This document shows, piece after piece, positions 38,102 to 47,410 of a DNA stretch of 64,000 nt; within the stretch, counting starts at the first letter, position 1, and each line of letters begins with the position of its first letter. The DNA is taken from assembly GCA_947451935.1 (NCBI GenBank), contig CANGBH010000001.1:1-64000 (forward strand), read 5' to 3'. The position numbers were made by a program, and so were the translations under genes. The DNA is from Chitinophagaceae bacterium. GTDB taxonomy: Bacteria; Bacteroidota; Bacteroidia; Chitinophagales; Chitinophagaceae. A model generated the notes under the pieces. The model was not told where the DNA came from. It was given only the letters and a program-made list of their open reading frames with translations, and searched no databases.

Positions 38102-39154
38102 ATGTTCGAAACTAAAAATTACACACCAGTTCAGCTTGCATTACTGAATGCACTTGTTATTACCTTATGTGGATTTTTAATCACCCTCCTTTTTTCAGAA
38201 AACGTAGTTTTCACAATTATACTATCCATTGTCTTATTTGGAGTAAGTTTTTTACTTACTCGATTTCTAGTCGACAAATTTGTAAATAGAAAGATTAAAT
38301 TAATTTATAAGTTCATCCACCAAACCAAAGCATCGAAAAGGGAAGAGTTTTTCAAAAAAACAATACTCCCACAACAAAGTCTGGAAGAAGTTGGCGAAGA
38401 TGTATTGCTCTGGGCCGACCAACGAAAAGCTGAGATGGAAATGCTTGAAAAAAATGAAATATTCAGAAAGGAATTTTTACAAAACCTTTCACATGAGTTC
38501 AAAACCCCTGCATTTGCTATTCAGGGCTATCTTGAAACATTAATTGCTGGCGCAATTGATGTTCCTGAAGTGAGCAAGAAATTTCTTGGCAAAGCTTTTC
38601 AAAATACAGAGCGACTCATTCACCTAATATCAGATTTGGACGAAATCACGAAATTAGAAAGTGGCAAACAGGAATTATTTATTCAACGATTTATAGTACA
38701 AGATTTAATTCATGAAGTGTTTGATTCACTCAGCTTCAAAGCTGAAGCAAAAAGCATAAAATGTTTTATAAAGAAAGGTTGCGAACAGCCATTAACAGTT
38801 GAAGCTGACAAAGAAAAGATTAGGCAAGTACTTACCAACCTAGTTGACAATGCTATTAAATATGGTAATCCTGAAGGGAAAGTAGAAGCAAGTATTTACC
38901 AAACAGATGACAGGAACTCACTGATAGAAATCAGTGATGATGGAATTGGAATTGAAGAAGAGCATCTTTCAAGAATCTTTGAGCGATTCTATAGAACTGA
39001 TTACGGAAGGAGCAGAAACATTGGGGGCACAGGGCTCGGACTAGCCATTTGTAAACATATCATAGAAGCGCATGGACAAATCATTCATGTAAGGAGCAAA
39101 ACTAGTGTTGGCACCACATTTGGATTTACCTTAAAAACAAAATTAGACAACTAA
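38102..39154 (+). CDS. PhoR-like sensor histidine kinase without a separate sensor domain
   Basis: A membrane histidine kinase of 350 residues. Two N-terminal helices (about 12-30 and 36-56) are separated by only a few residues, so there is almost no periplasmic part. Phosphoacceptor His131 lies in QNLSHEFKTPAFAIQGYL. The ATP-binding boxes are NLVDNAIKYG, DDGIGIEEE, ERFYRTD and GGTGLGLAICKH. The region between the membrane and His131 (about 60-120) is too short for a usual PAS domain. Like intramembrane-sensing kinases it may detect the membrane state or a partner protein. It follows its regulator by 45 bp. Confidence 0.88.
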   Translation: MFETKNYTPVQLALLNALVITLCGFLITLLFSENVVFTIILSIVLFGVSFLLTRFLVDKFVNRKIKLIYKFIHQTKASKREEFFKKTILPQQSLEEVGEDVLLWADQRKAEMEMLEKNEIFRKEFLQNLSHEFKTPAFAIQGYLETLIAGAIDVPEVSKKFLGKAFQNTERLIHLISDLDEITKLESGKQELFIQRFIVQDLIHEVFDSLSFKAEAKSIKCFIKKGCEQPLTVEADKEKIRQVLTNLVDNAIKYGNPEGKVEASIYQTDDRNSLIEISDDGIGIEEEHLSRIFERFYRTDYGRSRNIGGTGLGLAICKHIIEAHGQIIHVRSKTSVGTTFGFTLKTKLDN

Positions 39155-39233
39155 CATATCTTCAATTTGATCATACATCATTTGGAGTATTTTCAATTTA
39201 GTGCTAACTTATAAATTGAACACTTAATTATAC

Positions 39234-40445
39234 ATGGCCTTAAAGTACATTATATGTGTTATTTGCTTTCTATGTAGCCAACTTATTGAGGCCAGATCCA
39301 AAACAACTTTCACAGACGACTCTATTCACATTGATTTTTTAGGAAAGGCATATTCACTTCCTCCAATAGGAGGATTAGAACAATTTTCTGGAGATATTAA
39401 TGAGACTAAAATATCTGAATATGCAAACCACCTACCATCAAATCAATTAAACGAGGTATGTCTATCCCTTTTATCTATTCAAAAAAAAGAAAACCTTGAC
39501 GATTGGTTATACTATCAATTAGTTCGCAGAACCGCACAGGAGTGCATTCATAAGAAGGAAGATTATATTGGATATACCATGTTGAAATGGTATATCTTAA
39601 GCTATACAGGATATGAACCACTCTTAAGCGTTTCTGAAAACAAATTACTGCTTTACATAAAGAGTGATGACGTCATATATAATCAACCACTAAAAAAAAT
39701 TGAGGATAAACAATATGTCTGCCTGAACTACCATGACTATGGATTCAACGTAGACTTTAATCACGAAAAGTTTATCAATATAACAAGCTTACTAAAAGAG
39801 GGGGGGGCGTTTACTTTCTTAGTTAAAACACTTCCAGATTTTGCAGAATCCACTTATAAAACCAAGGAGTTAAAATTTCAATATAAAAAAAAGGCTGATC
39901 AAGTAAATATAAAATTAAATACAAATCTGAGTAGTTATTTTACCAACTACCCTGTAACTGAATATAAGAATCAATTTAATATTCCATTATCTAAAGAAAC
40001 GTACCAATCACTTATTCCTGCGCTAAAAGAAAAGCTAATCAATTTTGATAAAAACAAAGGAGTTGAATACCTTATGTATTTCACAAGGCATGCTTTTATC
40101 TTTGAAAGCGACACTGAAATATTTGGAAGAGAAAAAAGACTTTCACCCGAAGAAACACTCTTCTATGAGAAAAGTGATTGTGAAGACAGATCGGCACTTT
40201 TCTTTTTACTTGTAAAGGAAATATATGACCTCCCAATGATTGTTTTATCCTCACCACAACATGTTACAGTAGCTGTAAAACTAGATAAGCCATCCAAACA
40301 TTCTATACTTTACGAAGGCAACCAATATACTATATGCGAACCAACACCACAAGGTAGGGAATTAAAAGTAGGTGAGGAAACATCAACTATTCGGAAGCAA
40401 CATTTTACAGTTGAATTTGCATATGATCCTACAGAAAACAAATAA
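39234..40445 (+). CDS. Secreted transglutaminase-like protein
   Basis: A protein of 403 residues with a signal peptide (KYIICVICFLCSQLIEA). The C-terminal third has a transglutaminase-like cysteine core: Cys316 in SDCEDRSALFFLL, His343 in PQHVTVAV and an acidic third residue, probably Glu369, in ICEPTP. The spacing and strand context fit papain-like transglutaminase/protease domains. The N-terminal 250 residues resemble nothing I know. It follows the PhoR-like kinase by 79 bp on the same strand and could be co-transcribed or a target of that system. The substrate is unknown; envelope protein or peptidoglycan peptides are possible. Confidence 0.7.
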   Translation: MALKYIICVICFLCSQLIEARSKTTFTDDSIHIDFLGKAYSLPPIGGLEQFSGDINETKISEYANHLPSNQLNEVCLSLLSIQKKENLDDWLYYQLVRRTAQECIHKKEDYIGYTMLKWYILSYTGYEPLLSVSENKLLLYIKSDDVIYNQPLKKIEDKQYVCLNYHDYGFNVDFNHEKFINITSLLKEGGAFTFLVKTLPDFAESTYKTKELKFQYKKKADQVNIKLNTNLSSYFTNYPVTEYKNQFNIPLSKETYQSLIPALKEKLINFDKNKGVEYLMYFTRHAFIFESDTEIFGREKRLSPEETLFYEKSDCEDRSALFFLLVKEIYDLPMIVLSSPQHVTVAVKLDKPSKHSILYEGNQYTICEPTPQGRELKVGEETSTIRKQHFTVEFAYDPTENK

Positions 40446-40466
40446 CTTATTTTATAAAGCACAGTA

Positions 40467-40497
40467 AAAAAGAGACCGCCCCAAGAATGGGGCGGTC
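40467..40497 (-). terminator. Terminator after the TBDR/lipoprotein operon
   Basis: GACCGCCCC and GGGGCGGTC form a perfect 9-bp GC-rich stem with a 6-base loop. On the minus strand it is followed by TCTTTTTT, a good U-tract. It lies downstream of the lipoprotein stop at 40607, and the stem may also slow transcription from the convergent gene. Confidence 0.75.
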
Positions 40498-40606
40498 GTT
40501 GAACTACTCTCTGATTTAAGTAAAAATCATTAGTTTAAATTATTTGAATTGTATTACTAAAATGTTACGTCAAGATGAATAATTAATGTACAATTCTCTA
40601 CTCAGA

Positions 40607-42235
40607 TTAAAAGCCCCATCGAGTCCATCCACTTGTCCAATCTGTAGTTCCAATTGCACCCACAAAAGATACCTTTTCAAAAAATGCATCAGTAAGTTTT
40701 GTAGGAGCGAAATCAGCTCCGGATAATAAAATGGATCCTCCACCAGGATTTAAATTAGGTGCAAGGTTGTTGAATGGATCAGTTAAACCTAAAGTAGATA
40801 CATCAGACACTTCAACAGTTCCTGTGGCCGCATAGGTACTTTTAATTGTAGATAGGTCGTATACGGCAAAATTTGGAATAGTATATTTAGCATCCGCACT
40901 ATAAAAATCGGCAACAGCAAATGTTGGCGTTTGATCATTAATATAACAATGCTGTAACAAGCTTGAACCGTTCAAGAAATAAGATATAGTAGAATCTTCT
41001 TGAACTCGGAACGCTGCTTTTTTTGCACCAAGTACAACGGAATTAGCCAATATAAATTGAGCACCTCTTCTCCAACGCATACCATACCCATAATCAGCAG
41101 ACATTCCAGCTGCATTATTTGGACCAATAGCGGTAAAATTAGACATAACAGGTGACGTAATAGGCGTTCTTGAGTAAGCTAATCCATTAGATGGATTCAC
41201 ATTATCAACTTCGAAATTGTTAGAGATATCACCTGTTGATCCTTTAGGATCTGTGAATGTTGGGTCTTTAATAGAAATAGCAAATTGAATTTTACCACGG
41301 TATCCATCATCAAAGTCAAAATCATCATCCGCACTATTATATGCAACTAGGTGCTTACAGTTAACAGCTCCACCAAATATTTCAAATGCATCGTCATATC
41401 CTCTTGCCACCTGAACATAATCAATCTCAGTTCCACTACCTACTCCATATAAAGAAAGACCATTTACTTCATCACCAGGATTAACTGCTTTCCCAGCATA
41501 TTCAATACGAACATACCTCAGAATTCCAGAATTGTCTGCATCATTATTACCTCCAAATGATTGGTAGTTTACATCAAGTCCGCCTTCAATTACTTTGTGG
41601 TTTCCATTAACTTTAGCATTACCAGCAATAACTACACCACCAAAATCACCCGGTGCAGGAGATGCGTCATTTGATGTGAATACAATCGGATTCGCAGCAG
41701 TACCTTCAGCCATTATTTTTGAACCTGGAGTGATAACTAGCACACCAGCTGAATCTTTATCAGAAACAATTTTAGTTCCTGCTTCTATAGTTAGTACTGA
41801 GTTTGTGGTTACATATACATATCCACGTATTCTGTATACAAAATCTTTTTTCCATGTTGTACTGGCATTGATTATACCTCTAACATCAAACTGAGTTCCA
41901 GCTCCGAAAAATGTAAATCCTGCTAACTTTGCAGTGCCCCCTGGGGTTGTTACAGTAACGTCACCTGAAGCTCCATTACCAAGAGTTGCAGTAATTGAAG
42001 TTGAATTAACCACCGTATATGAAGATGCTGCTGTTCCACCAAACTTCACTGAAGTGACATTAGCAAAATTAGCACCCATAATAGTAATTACATCGCCACT
42101 AGCTCCAGATGTAGCAGAAACACTAGTAATAGTAGGTGCTGGTACAATTTCTGGAGGCGTGACTTCTTCTGTTTTTTTACAAGCAAAAGCGCTGAATAGT
42201 AGCACTGCAATACTTAGACCCCTTAAATTTTTCAT
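40607..42235 (-). CDS. Surface lipoprotein with IPT/TIG domain and beta-helix-like body, partner of TonB receptor
   Basis: A predicted lipoprotein of 542 residues. The leader ends in the lipobox AFAC with Cys19, followed by KKTEE. Residues about 35-112 form an IPT/TIG Ig-like domain (PTITSVSATSGASGDVITI). The rest is rich in short strands, Asp and Gly (NSADDDFDFDDGYRG, ARGYDDAFEIFGGAV), suggesting a right-handed beta-helix-like surface protein. It lies 33 bp after the TonB-dependent receptor in one operon. It does not look like SusD, which would be helical with TPR units. A binding or capture role for the receptor's ligand is inference. Confidence 0.8.
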   Translation of the reverse strand: MKNLRGLSIAVLLFSAFACKKTEEVTPPEIVPAPTITSVSATSGASGDVITIMGANFANVTSVKFGGTAASSYTVVNSTSITATLGNGASGDVTVTTPGGTAKLAGFTFFGAGTQFDVRGIINASTTWKKDFVYRIRGYVYVTTNSVLTIEAGTKIVSDKDSAGVLVITPGSKIMAEGTAANPIVFTSNDASPAPGDFGGVVIAGNAKVNGNHKVIEGGLDVNYQSFGGNNDADNSGILRYVRIEYAGKAVNPGDEVNGLSLYGVGSGTEIDYVQVARGYDDAFEIFGGAVNCKHLVAYNSADDDFDFDDGYRGKIQFAISIKDPTFTDPKGSTGDISNNFEVDNVNPSNGLAYSRTPITSPVMSNFTAIGPNNAAGMSADYGYGMRWRRGAQFILANSVVLGAKKAAFRVQEDSTISYFLNGSSLLQHCYINDQTPTFAVADFYSADAKYTIPNFAVYDLSTIKSTYAATGTVEVSDVSTLGLTDPFNNLAPNLNPGGGSILLSGADFAPTKLTDAFFEKVSFVGAIGTTDWTSGWTRWGF

Positions 42236-42268
42236 TTGACGTTTTTTTTGGTTGTTTTTTATATTGAT

Positions 42269-45106
42269 TTATAAATTGACTTTAACTCCAACATTTACGC
42301 CAGTCCCGAACTTCTGCGAATTGATGTACTTGTCCTTTGATGAATTGAAATAATTATTTGATGGCTGTGCATCAAACTTATAAAACCACCGATACGGTTG
42401 AGCCAACAAATCAACAACCGCAAATTTTAATTCAGCCTTCCCTTTAAATATCTTTTGTGTCAACTGAAAATCAATAAGATCTCTAGACATTTCATAGATA
42501 TTGAGTGCTCCGCCTTCCACTGCACGATACTTTAATCTTGGACCGACTCTATTATAAAGGATACTTAAAGAAAGATTTTTTGGAGTACTATAACTCACAC
42601 TAGAATTGATTATGTAAGGTGATTGTCCTTGCAGCGGTGTGTTCACCTGATTTCCGTTAAAAGTTACTGAGCCCATCATATAGGATAGGTTTGTATAGAA
42701 TGAAATGTTTTTGAAAAAACTTCCTCCTATGAAATCTAGTTTCTTTCTTAACTCAAATTCAGCACCATAGGTTGTTGCTTTCCCCGCATTTTGGAAAGAC
42801 AAGACATCATTTCCAGCATTAATTTGCTCTATTGGATTTTTGAATGCCTTGTAAAACAAACTGAACGACATGATTTCACCAGACGACGGGAAACGTTCAA
42901 TACGTATATCAGCATTGTTGACTATGGCCCTTTTTAAACCAGGATTACCACGAACCACAACAAAATTATCATAGTCGAATACACTATAACTTGCCAACTC
43001 ACGGAATTCAGGTCTATTCACTGATTTAGAAACAGCAAACCTTAAGTTAGTAGACTTCCCAATAGAATAGGTAAGCAATGCCGAAGGAAGTACATCTAAG
43101 TTGTCGTTGTTAACCGTAGCCTGATTCTTCGCCGTCAATTGCTGCTTATATTTTTCAGCCCTAACGCCAGTTGTAATTTTAAATTTATCAGAAAACTTAC
43201 CATCATACAACAGGTACCCTGCATTAAGTAATGCGTTAGCATCATAAGAAGTGGAGTTATTACCAATTGTAGCTAAGGTTATACCAAACGCATCAATATT
43301 TGCATCACTGAAAATAGTAGAGAAGGAGGTTGCTTTTGATTCTAAAATCGATACACCCCTAAAATTCAATGAAGCATAGCCAAGTGCATCTACCGAGGCA
43401 ACCCTATCTCGATAAAAGTTCATTGATCCGAACTTTAGTTTTTGCTGAAATCCTTTATAGTTAAAATTATATACGAGGTTAAATGCCGCATTATAAATCT
43501 TTTCATCTAAGCTTGAAAAAATTCGACCTGCATTTCTAACTTCCGGCGAATTCTCATTACCAAGTTTCAAGTAGTATCCCCCCTTCTCGTCATCCGGAGT
43601 GCGAAAGGAAACAATCTTTTGATCAGGTTGATTTTTATATGCATCAGACACTGAAGTAGACCAATCAAAATTCACTCTATTGTTCAATGAGTGTGTACCA
43701 TCAAGAACAACACTTGCCAAGCCAGAAGAAGTGACTTCTGCATTATAACTCTTCGTCTCAAAACGAGAAGGCACATTGCTTACATCATATCCTGAACGAA
43801 GTCCTAGTGAGTTGGTATAATCGTTATTGAATAACCCTTTTACCGTGTATTTATTTTTACCTTTTGAATAGGCTACATTCACTAGCCCTGCAAGATTATT
43901 TTTTTGATCATATACTTTTGTGATGTTGTCGTATAGCAACTCACCATCAAGCATATAATCCGATCGATCTTTATCCGAAACTTTTCTTCCATTACCATAG
44001 CTTAACATATAAAGAACTCCAAGCTTAGCGTTATTCTTTAACATGTAAGAGTTACCTCCACTAATACCAACACTAACACTTGGCATAGATTGGATAAGGC
44101 CTCCATACTTATAGGAGTTTGGAAATTGCTTTGTAATCTGTTGTTTGGTTGGACTGGGTAAAGAGATAAATGCCGCTCCCCTATTCTTCACATAATCTGA
44201 AGGTAAATTTCTCATGCCGTCAAAAAATCCGAAATTATCATACTGCCCATTAAAAGTTGATCCGTAAAAATCTTTACCTGTAGTAAGTGAATTAGCGGTA
44301 GTAGAAACAGAAATCTCGGTAAATGCTTTTGATGGATAATCTTTTGTTACCACTTTAACCAATCCTCCTGAAAAGTCTCCAGGTAAATCAGCTGTTGGTG
44401 TCTTATAGATAATCACATTATCAATTGCAGAGGCAGGAATAATATCAAATGAGAACGCTTTTTTATCAAGTTCTGTACTGGGAAGTATATTATTATTCAA
44501 CATCGCTACATTATAGCGTTCATTTAATCCCCTAATTACAACAAACTTATTATCCTGCACTGAAACGCCAGATACTCTTCTGATCACTTCACCTGTGTTT
44601 TTATCTGGAGATTTACGTATAGTCTCTGCAGAAATACCATCTTGAATACTAGAGCTGTTTCGCTGCATCAAATACAACGAAGCAACAGATTCCTTTTTTC
44701 CAGATGACTTAACCACCACCTCCTGCATGTCCTTCATCTTAGGAGATAATGAAATGGTTATTCCATTATCCGAATCAGGATTTACATCAGTAAGCAGCTT
44801 TTTATCAAATCCAGTAGATGATACTTCAATTTGATACGTTTCATTTTGTTTTAATTCAATAAGAAATTTCCCTTCTACATCAGTAAGGATATTTCGGCCC
44901 CCAGGGATTAATTTAATGGTGGCTCCTACTAAGGCAGATCGCGACTTACCGTCTATTACAGTTCCGGAAAATTTTACAGCCTTCTGTGCAAAAACTGATG
45001 TTGATAAACAGAAGAGGGAAAAGGCAATAAGAGTAGTTCGAGATCCGCCACGCACCAATGATAGCAGCTTCGCTACATTGGCTTTGTTTGATCTTTTAAT
45101 GAACAT
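42269..45106 (-). CDS. TonB-dependent outer-membrane receptor with carboxypeptidase-like regulatory domain
   Basis: An outer-membrane active transporter energised by TonB/ExbBD. From the ATG at 45106 it is 945 residues; the frame from TTG at 45130 crosses the -7 box. After a signal peptide ending in STSVFAQ comes a carboxypeptidase-regulatory-like domain (FSGTVIDGKSRSALVGATI). The plug follows (RKSPDKNTGEVIRRVSGVSV, then SGGLVKVVTKDYP), then a 22-strand-type barrel. Barrel phrases such as KFKITTGVRAEKYKQ are typical of siderophore- or Caulobacter-type receptors rather than SusC. The partner gene encodes a TIG lipoprotein. The substrate is unknown. Confidence 0.88.
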   Translation of the reverse strand: MFIKRSNKANVAKLLSLVRGGSRTTLIAFSLFCLSTSVFAQKAVKFSGTVIDGKSRSALVGATIKLIPGGRNILTDVEGKFLIELKQNETYQIEVSSTGFDKKLLTDVNPDSDNGITISLSPKMKDMQEVVVKSSGKKESVASLYLMQRNSSSIQDGISAETIRKSPDKNTGEVIRRVSGVSVQDNKFVVIRGLNERYNVAMLNNNILPSTELDKKAFSFDIIPASAIDNVIIYKTPTADLPGDFSGGLVKVVTKDYPSKAFTEISVSTTANSLTTGKDFYGSTFNGQYDNFGFFDGMRNLPSDYVKNRGAAFISLPSPTKQQITKQFPNSYKYGGLIQSMPSVSVGISGGNSYMLKNNAKLGVLYMLSYGNGRKVSDKDRSDYMLDGELLYDNITKVYDQKNNLAGLVNVAYSKGKNKYTVKGLFNNDYTNSLGLRSGYDVSNVPSRFETKSYNAEVTSSGLASVVLDGTHSLNNRVNFDWSTSVSDAYKNQPDQKIVSFRTPDDEKGGYYLKLGNENSPEVRNAGRIFSSLDEKIYNAAFNLVYNFNYKGFQQKLKFGSMNFYRDRVASVDALGYASLNFRGVSILESKATSFSTIFSDANIDAFGITLATIGNNSTSYDANALLNAGYLLYDGKFSDKFKITTGVRAEKYKQQLTAKNQATVNNDNLDVLPSALLTYSIGKSTNLRFAVSKSVNRPEFRELASYSVFDYDNFVVVRGNPGLKRAIVNNADIRIERFPSSGEIMSFSLFYKAFKNPIEQINAGNDVLSFQNAGKATTYGAEFELRKKLDFIGGSFFKNISFYTNLSYMMGSVTFNGNQVNTPLQGQSPYIINSSVSYSTPKNLSLSILYNRVGPRLKYRAVEGGALNIYEMSRDLIDFQLTQKIFKGKAELKFAVVDLLAQPYRWFYKFDAQPSNNYFNSSKDKYINSQKFGTGVNVGVKVNL

Positions 45107-45127
45107 GTTCGTGGCAGTTTGTTTCGG

Positions 45128-45135
45128 CAAAACTA
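45128..45135 (-). promoter_or_regulatory. Possible -7 box (TAGTTTTG) of the TonB-receptor operon
   Basis: A TAnnTTTG match that places the transcript start about 15 nt before the ATG at 45106. The -33 region holds only a partial match (TTCTG). Confidence 0.35.
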
Positions 45136-45395
45136 TCAGCCCAATATTAACAGAAGGTTACCTTTGAATAACTTAAATGCTTTCTTGAAAATTTGTTGAA
45201 AAACACAAGTGTGCTTAACATAATCTTAATATTGCGGGTCATTTTTCTTAACAAATGAAATGGATAGAAAACTCTCGAAATTGGGAAACCACCGAAATTA
45301 CTATAGCATACAATGCCTCGATTTAGGCTAGCTCAATTACCAATCATGCCATTCACTGAGAAATTATGGCTAAATTTGCCACAAATATAGAGAAT

Positions 45396-46265
45396 ATGAA
45401 AGGCATCATTTTAGCGGGAGGATCTGGAACAAGGTTATACCCAATCACTTATGCTATAAGCAAACAGATCATGCCCGTTTACGATAAGCCGATGATTTAC
45501 TACCCTCTTTCAACCTTAATGTTGGCAGGGATTAAAGACATCCTAATTATTTCAACACCACACGACCTTCCCCAATTTGAAAAATTATTTGGTGATGGGC
45601 ATCATTTAGGATTGAATTTCAGCTACAAAGTGCAGGAAGTACCTAATGGACTAGCACAAGCATTTGTTATAGGCGAAGAATTCATTGGAGATGATAGTTG
45701 TGCGCTCGTCTTAGGTGATAATATATTTTATGGGATGGGACTTGGCAGTACACTTGAAAAAAATAACAATCCAAATGGAGGAATAGTTTATGCCTATCAC
45801 GTAAGTGATCCAGAACGGTACGGTGTAGTAGAATTCGATGCAAATAAAAAAGCAATTTCGATCGAAGAGAAACCAACACATCCTAAAAGCCGATATGCTG
45901 TACCAGGACTATATTTTTATGATAATGAAGTAGTTCAAATTGCAAAAAACATCAAGCCTTCACCAAGAGGAGAATATGAAATAACTGACATCAACTTAGA
46001 ATATTTAAAACGTGATAAACTAAGCGTTTCTGTATTAGATCGAGGAACAGCTTGGCTTGATACAGGCACCTTTGACTCATTAATGCAGGCATCCCAATTT
46101 ATACAGGTACTAGAACAACGCCAAGGAATCAAAGTTGCCTGTATTGAAGAAATTGCCTGGAGAAAGGGATTTATTGATAAAGCACAATTGGTTAAACTTG
46201 CAGAACCCTTGTTGAAAAGTGGGTATGGTACGTATATCATGAATATGCTAGAATCATCAATTTAA
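45396..46265 (+). CDS. rfbA: Glucose-1-phosphate thymidylyltransferase
   Basis: This enzyme makes dTDP-glucose from dTTP and glucose-1-phosphate, the first step of dTDP-rhamnose and other dTDP-sugars for the cell surface. The ATG at 45396 opens [18 protein letters not shown], the exact family start, for 289 residues; a frame from 45366 is longer. Active-site segments include [17 protein letters not shown] and DTGTFDSL. A TAnnTTTG match (45371-45378) lies 18 bp upstream, supporting the shorter start. rfbB, rfbC and rfbD are not adjacent; galE follows at once, suggesting a small nucleotide-sugar operon. Confidence 0.95.
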   Translation: MKGIILAGGSGTRLYPITYAISKQIMPVYDKPMIYYPLSTLMLAGIKDILIISTPHDLPQFEKLFGDGHHLGLNFSYKVQEVPNGLAQAFVIGEEFIGDDSCALVLGDNIFYGMGLGSTLEKNNNPNGGIVYAYHVSDPERYGVVEFDANKKAISIEEKPTHPKSRYAVPGLYFYDNEVVQIAKNIKPSPRGEYEITDINLEYLKRDKLSVSVLDRGTAWLDTGTFDSLMQASQFIQVLEQRQGIKVACIEEIAWRKGFIDKAQLVKLAEPLLKSGYGTYIMNMLESSI

Positions 46266-46277
46266 ATGGTTAACCAC

Positions 46278-47336
46278 ATGAAAAAAATTCTTGTTACAGG
46301 TGGATCAGGGTATATTGGATCTCATACATTAGTAGACTTAATTGAACATGGATTTGACGTACTTTCAGTAGATAATAATTCTAGATCAACCCCAACCATG
46401 CTCGAAGGAGTTGAAAAAATTACAGGGAAGAAAATAAAAAATTACAAGGTAGATCTCTGCAACTATGATGAGACCCGTGCGATTTTTGAAGAAAATACCG
46501 ATATTTCTGGAGTCATTCACTTTGCAGCATATAAAGCTGTAGGCGAATCGGTTCAAAAACCAATACTCTATTTTCAGAACAACCTAGGCTCCCTTATAAA
46601 CATCATGCGATGCATTGAAGAATTCAAGACTCCTTATTTTGTATTTTCCTCTTCTTGCACAGTTTATGGAAATCCCGACAGTATCCCAGTAACGGAACAG
46701 ACACCTCGAAAAAATGCTGAATCACCCTATGGCCTTACAAAGCAAATGGGAGAACAAATGATTGAAGCATTTGCTGCCGCTACACAATATACCAAATCCG
46801 TCATGCTTAGATATTTCAATCCAGCAGGCGCACACCCAACAGCACTTATTGGAGAGCTTCCTATTGATAGACCGCAAAACCTTACACCAATTCTAACGCA
46901 AACAGCAATAGGTAAAATGGCTGGATTTACTGTATTCGGGAACGACTATGATACCCGTGATGGTTCATGCATTCGTGATTTTATTCATGTATGCGATTTA
47001 GCCAATGCCCATACAAAAGCACTCGAATTTCTTATTGCCAACAAAAATAAAACCCCTTGCGAAGTCTTCAATTTGGGATCAGGCAATGGCATATCCGTTT
47101 TAGAAACGATTAAGGCTTTTGAAAAAAGCACCGGCATAACGCTTAATTATAAAATTGGTGACAGAAGACCTGGAGACGTTATTGCTATCTATGCCAATAA
47201 TGACAAAGCAAAAGAACAATTACAGTGGATTCCCAAGAACTCTTTGGAAGATATTATGACATCAGCATGGAAATGGGAACAAGTAATTGAAAAACTTCCA
47301 GTCCATCTCGAACTCAGAAGCCATAAATTAAATTAA
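46278..47336 (+). CDS. galE: UDP-glucose 4-epimerase
   Basis: An NAD-dependent epimerase interconverting UDP-glucose and UDP-galactose, supplying galactose units for surface glycans. It belongs to the extended SDR family: cofactor motif GGSGYIGSH, catalytic Tyr and Lys in SPYGLTKQMGE, and MLRYFNPAGAHP, which is typical of GalE. The ATG at 46278 starts MKKILVTGGSG, for 352 residues. An in-frame ATG at 46266 directly follows the rfbA stop and cannot be excluded. It is co-transcribed with rfbA. Confidence 0.93.
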   Translation: MKKILVTGGSGYIGSHTLVDLIEHGFDVLSVDNNSRSTPTMLEGVEKITGKKIKNYKVDLCNYDETRAIFEENTDISGVIHFAAYKAVGESVQKPILYFQNNLGSLINIMRCIEEFKTPYFVFSSSCTVYGNPDSIPVTEQTPRKNAESPYGLTKQMGEQMIEAFAAATQYTKSVMLRYFNPAGAHPTALIGELPIDRPQNLTPILTQTAIGKMAGFTVFGNDYDTRDGSCIRDFIHVCDLANAHTKALEFLIANKNKTPCEVFNLGSGNGISVLETIKAFEKSTGITLNYKIGDRRPGDVIAIYANNDKAKEQLQWIPKNSLEDIMTSAWKWEQVIEKLPVHLELRSHKLN

Positions 47337-47410
47337 TAAACGTTAAAAAAGTCGCGCTAGAGTTTAAAATAAGGGCCGATTGATGTTACTTTGTAAAAAA
47401 CAACCTTATC

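Noticed and set aside
40607-42235. SusD-type identity for the receptor-linked lipoprotein
   Set aside because: SusD proteins are mainly helical with TPR-like repeats; this one has a TIG domain and a strand-rich Asp/Gly body.
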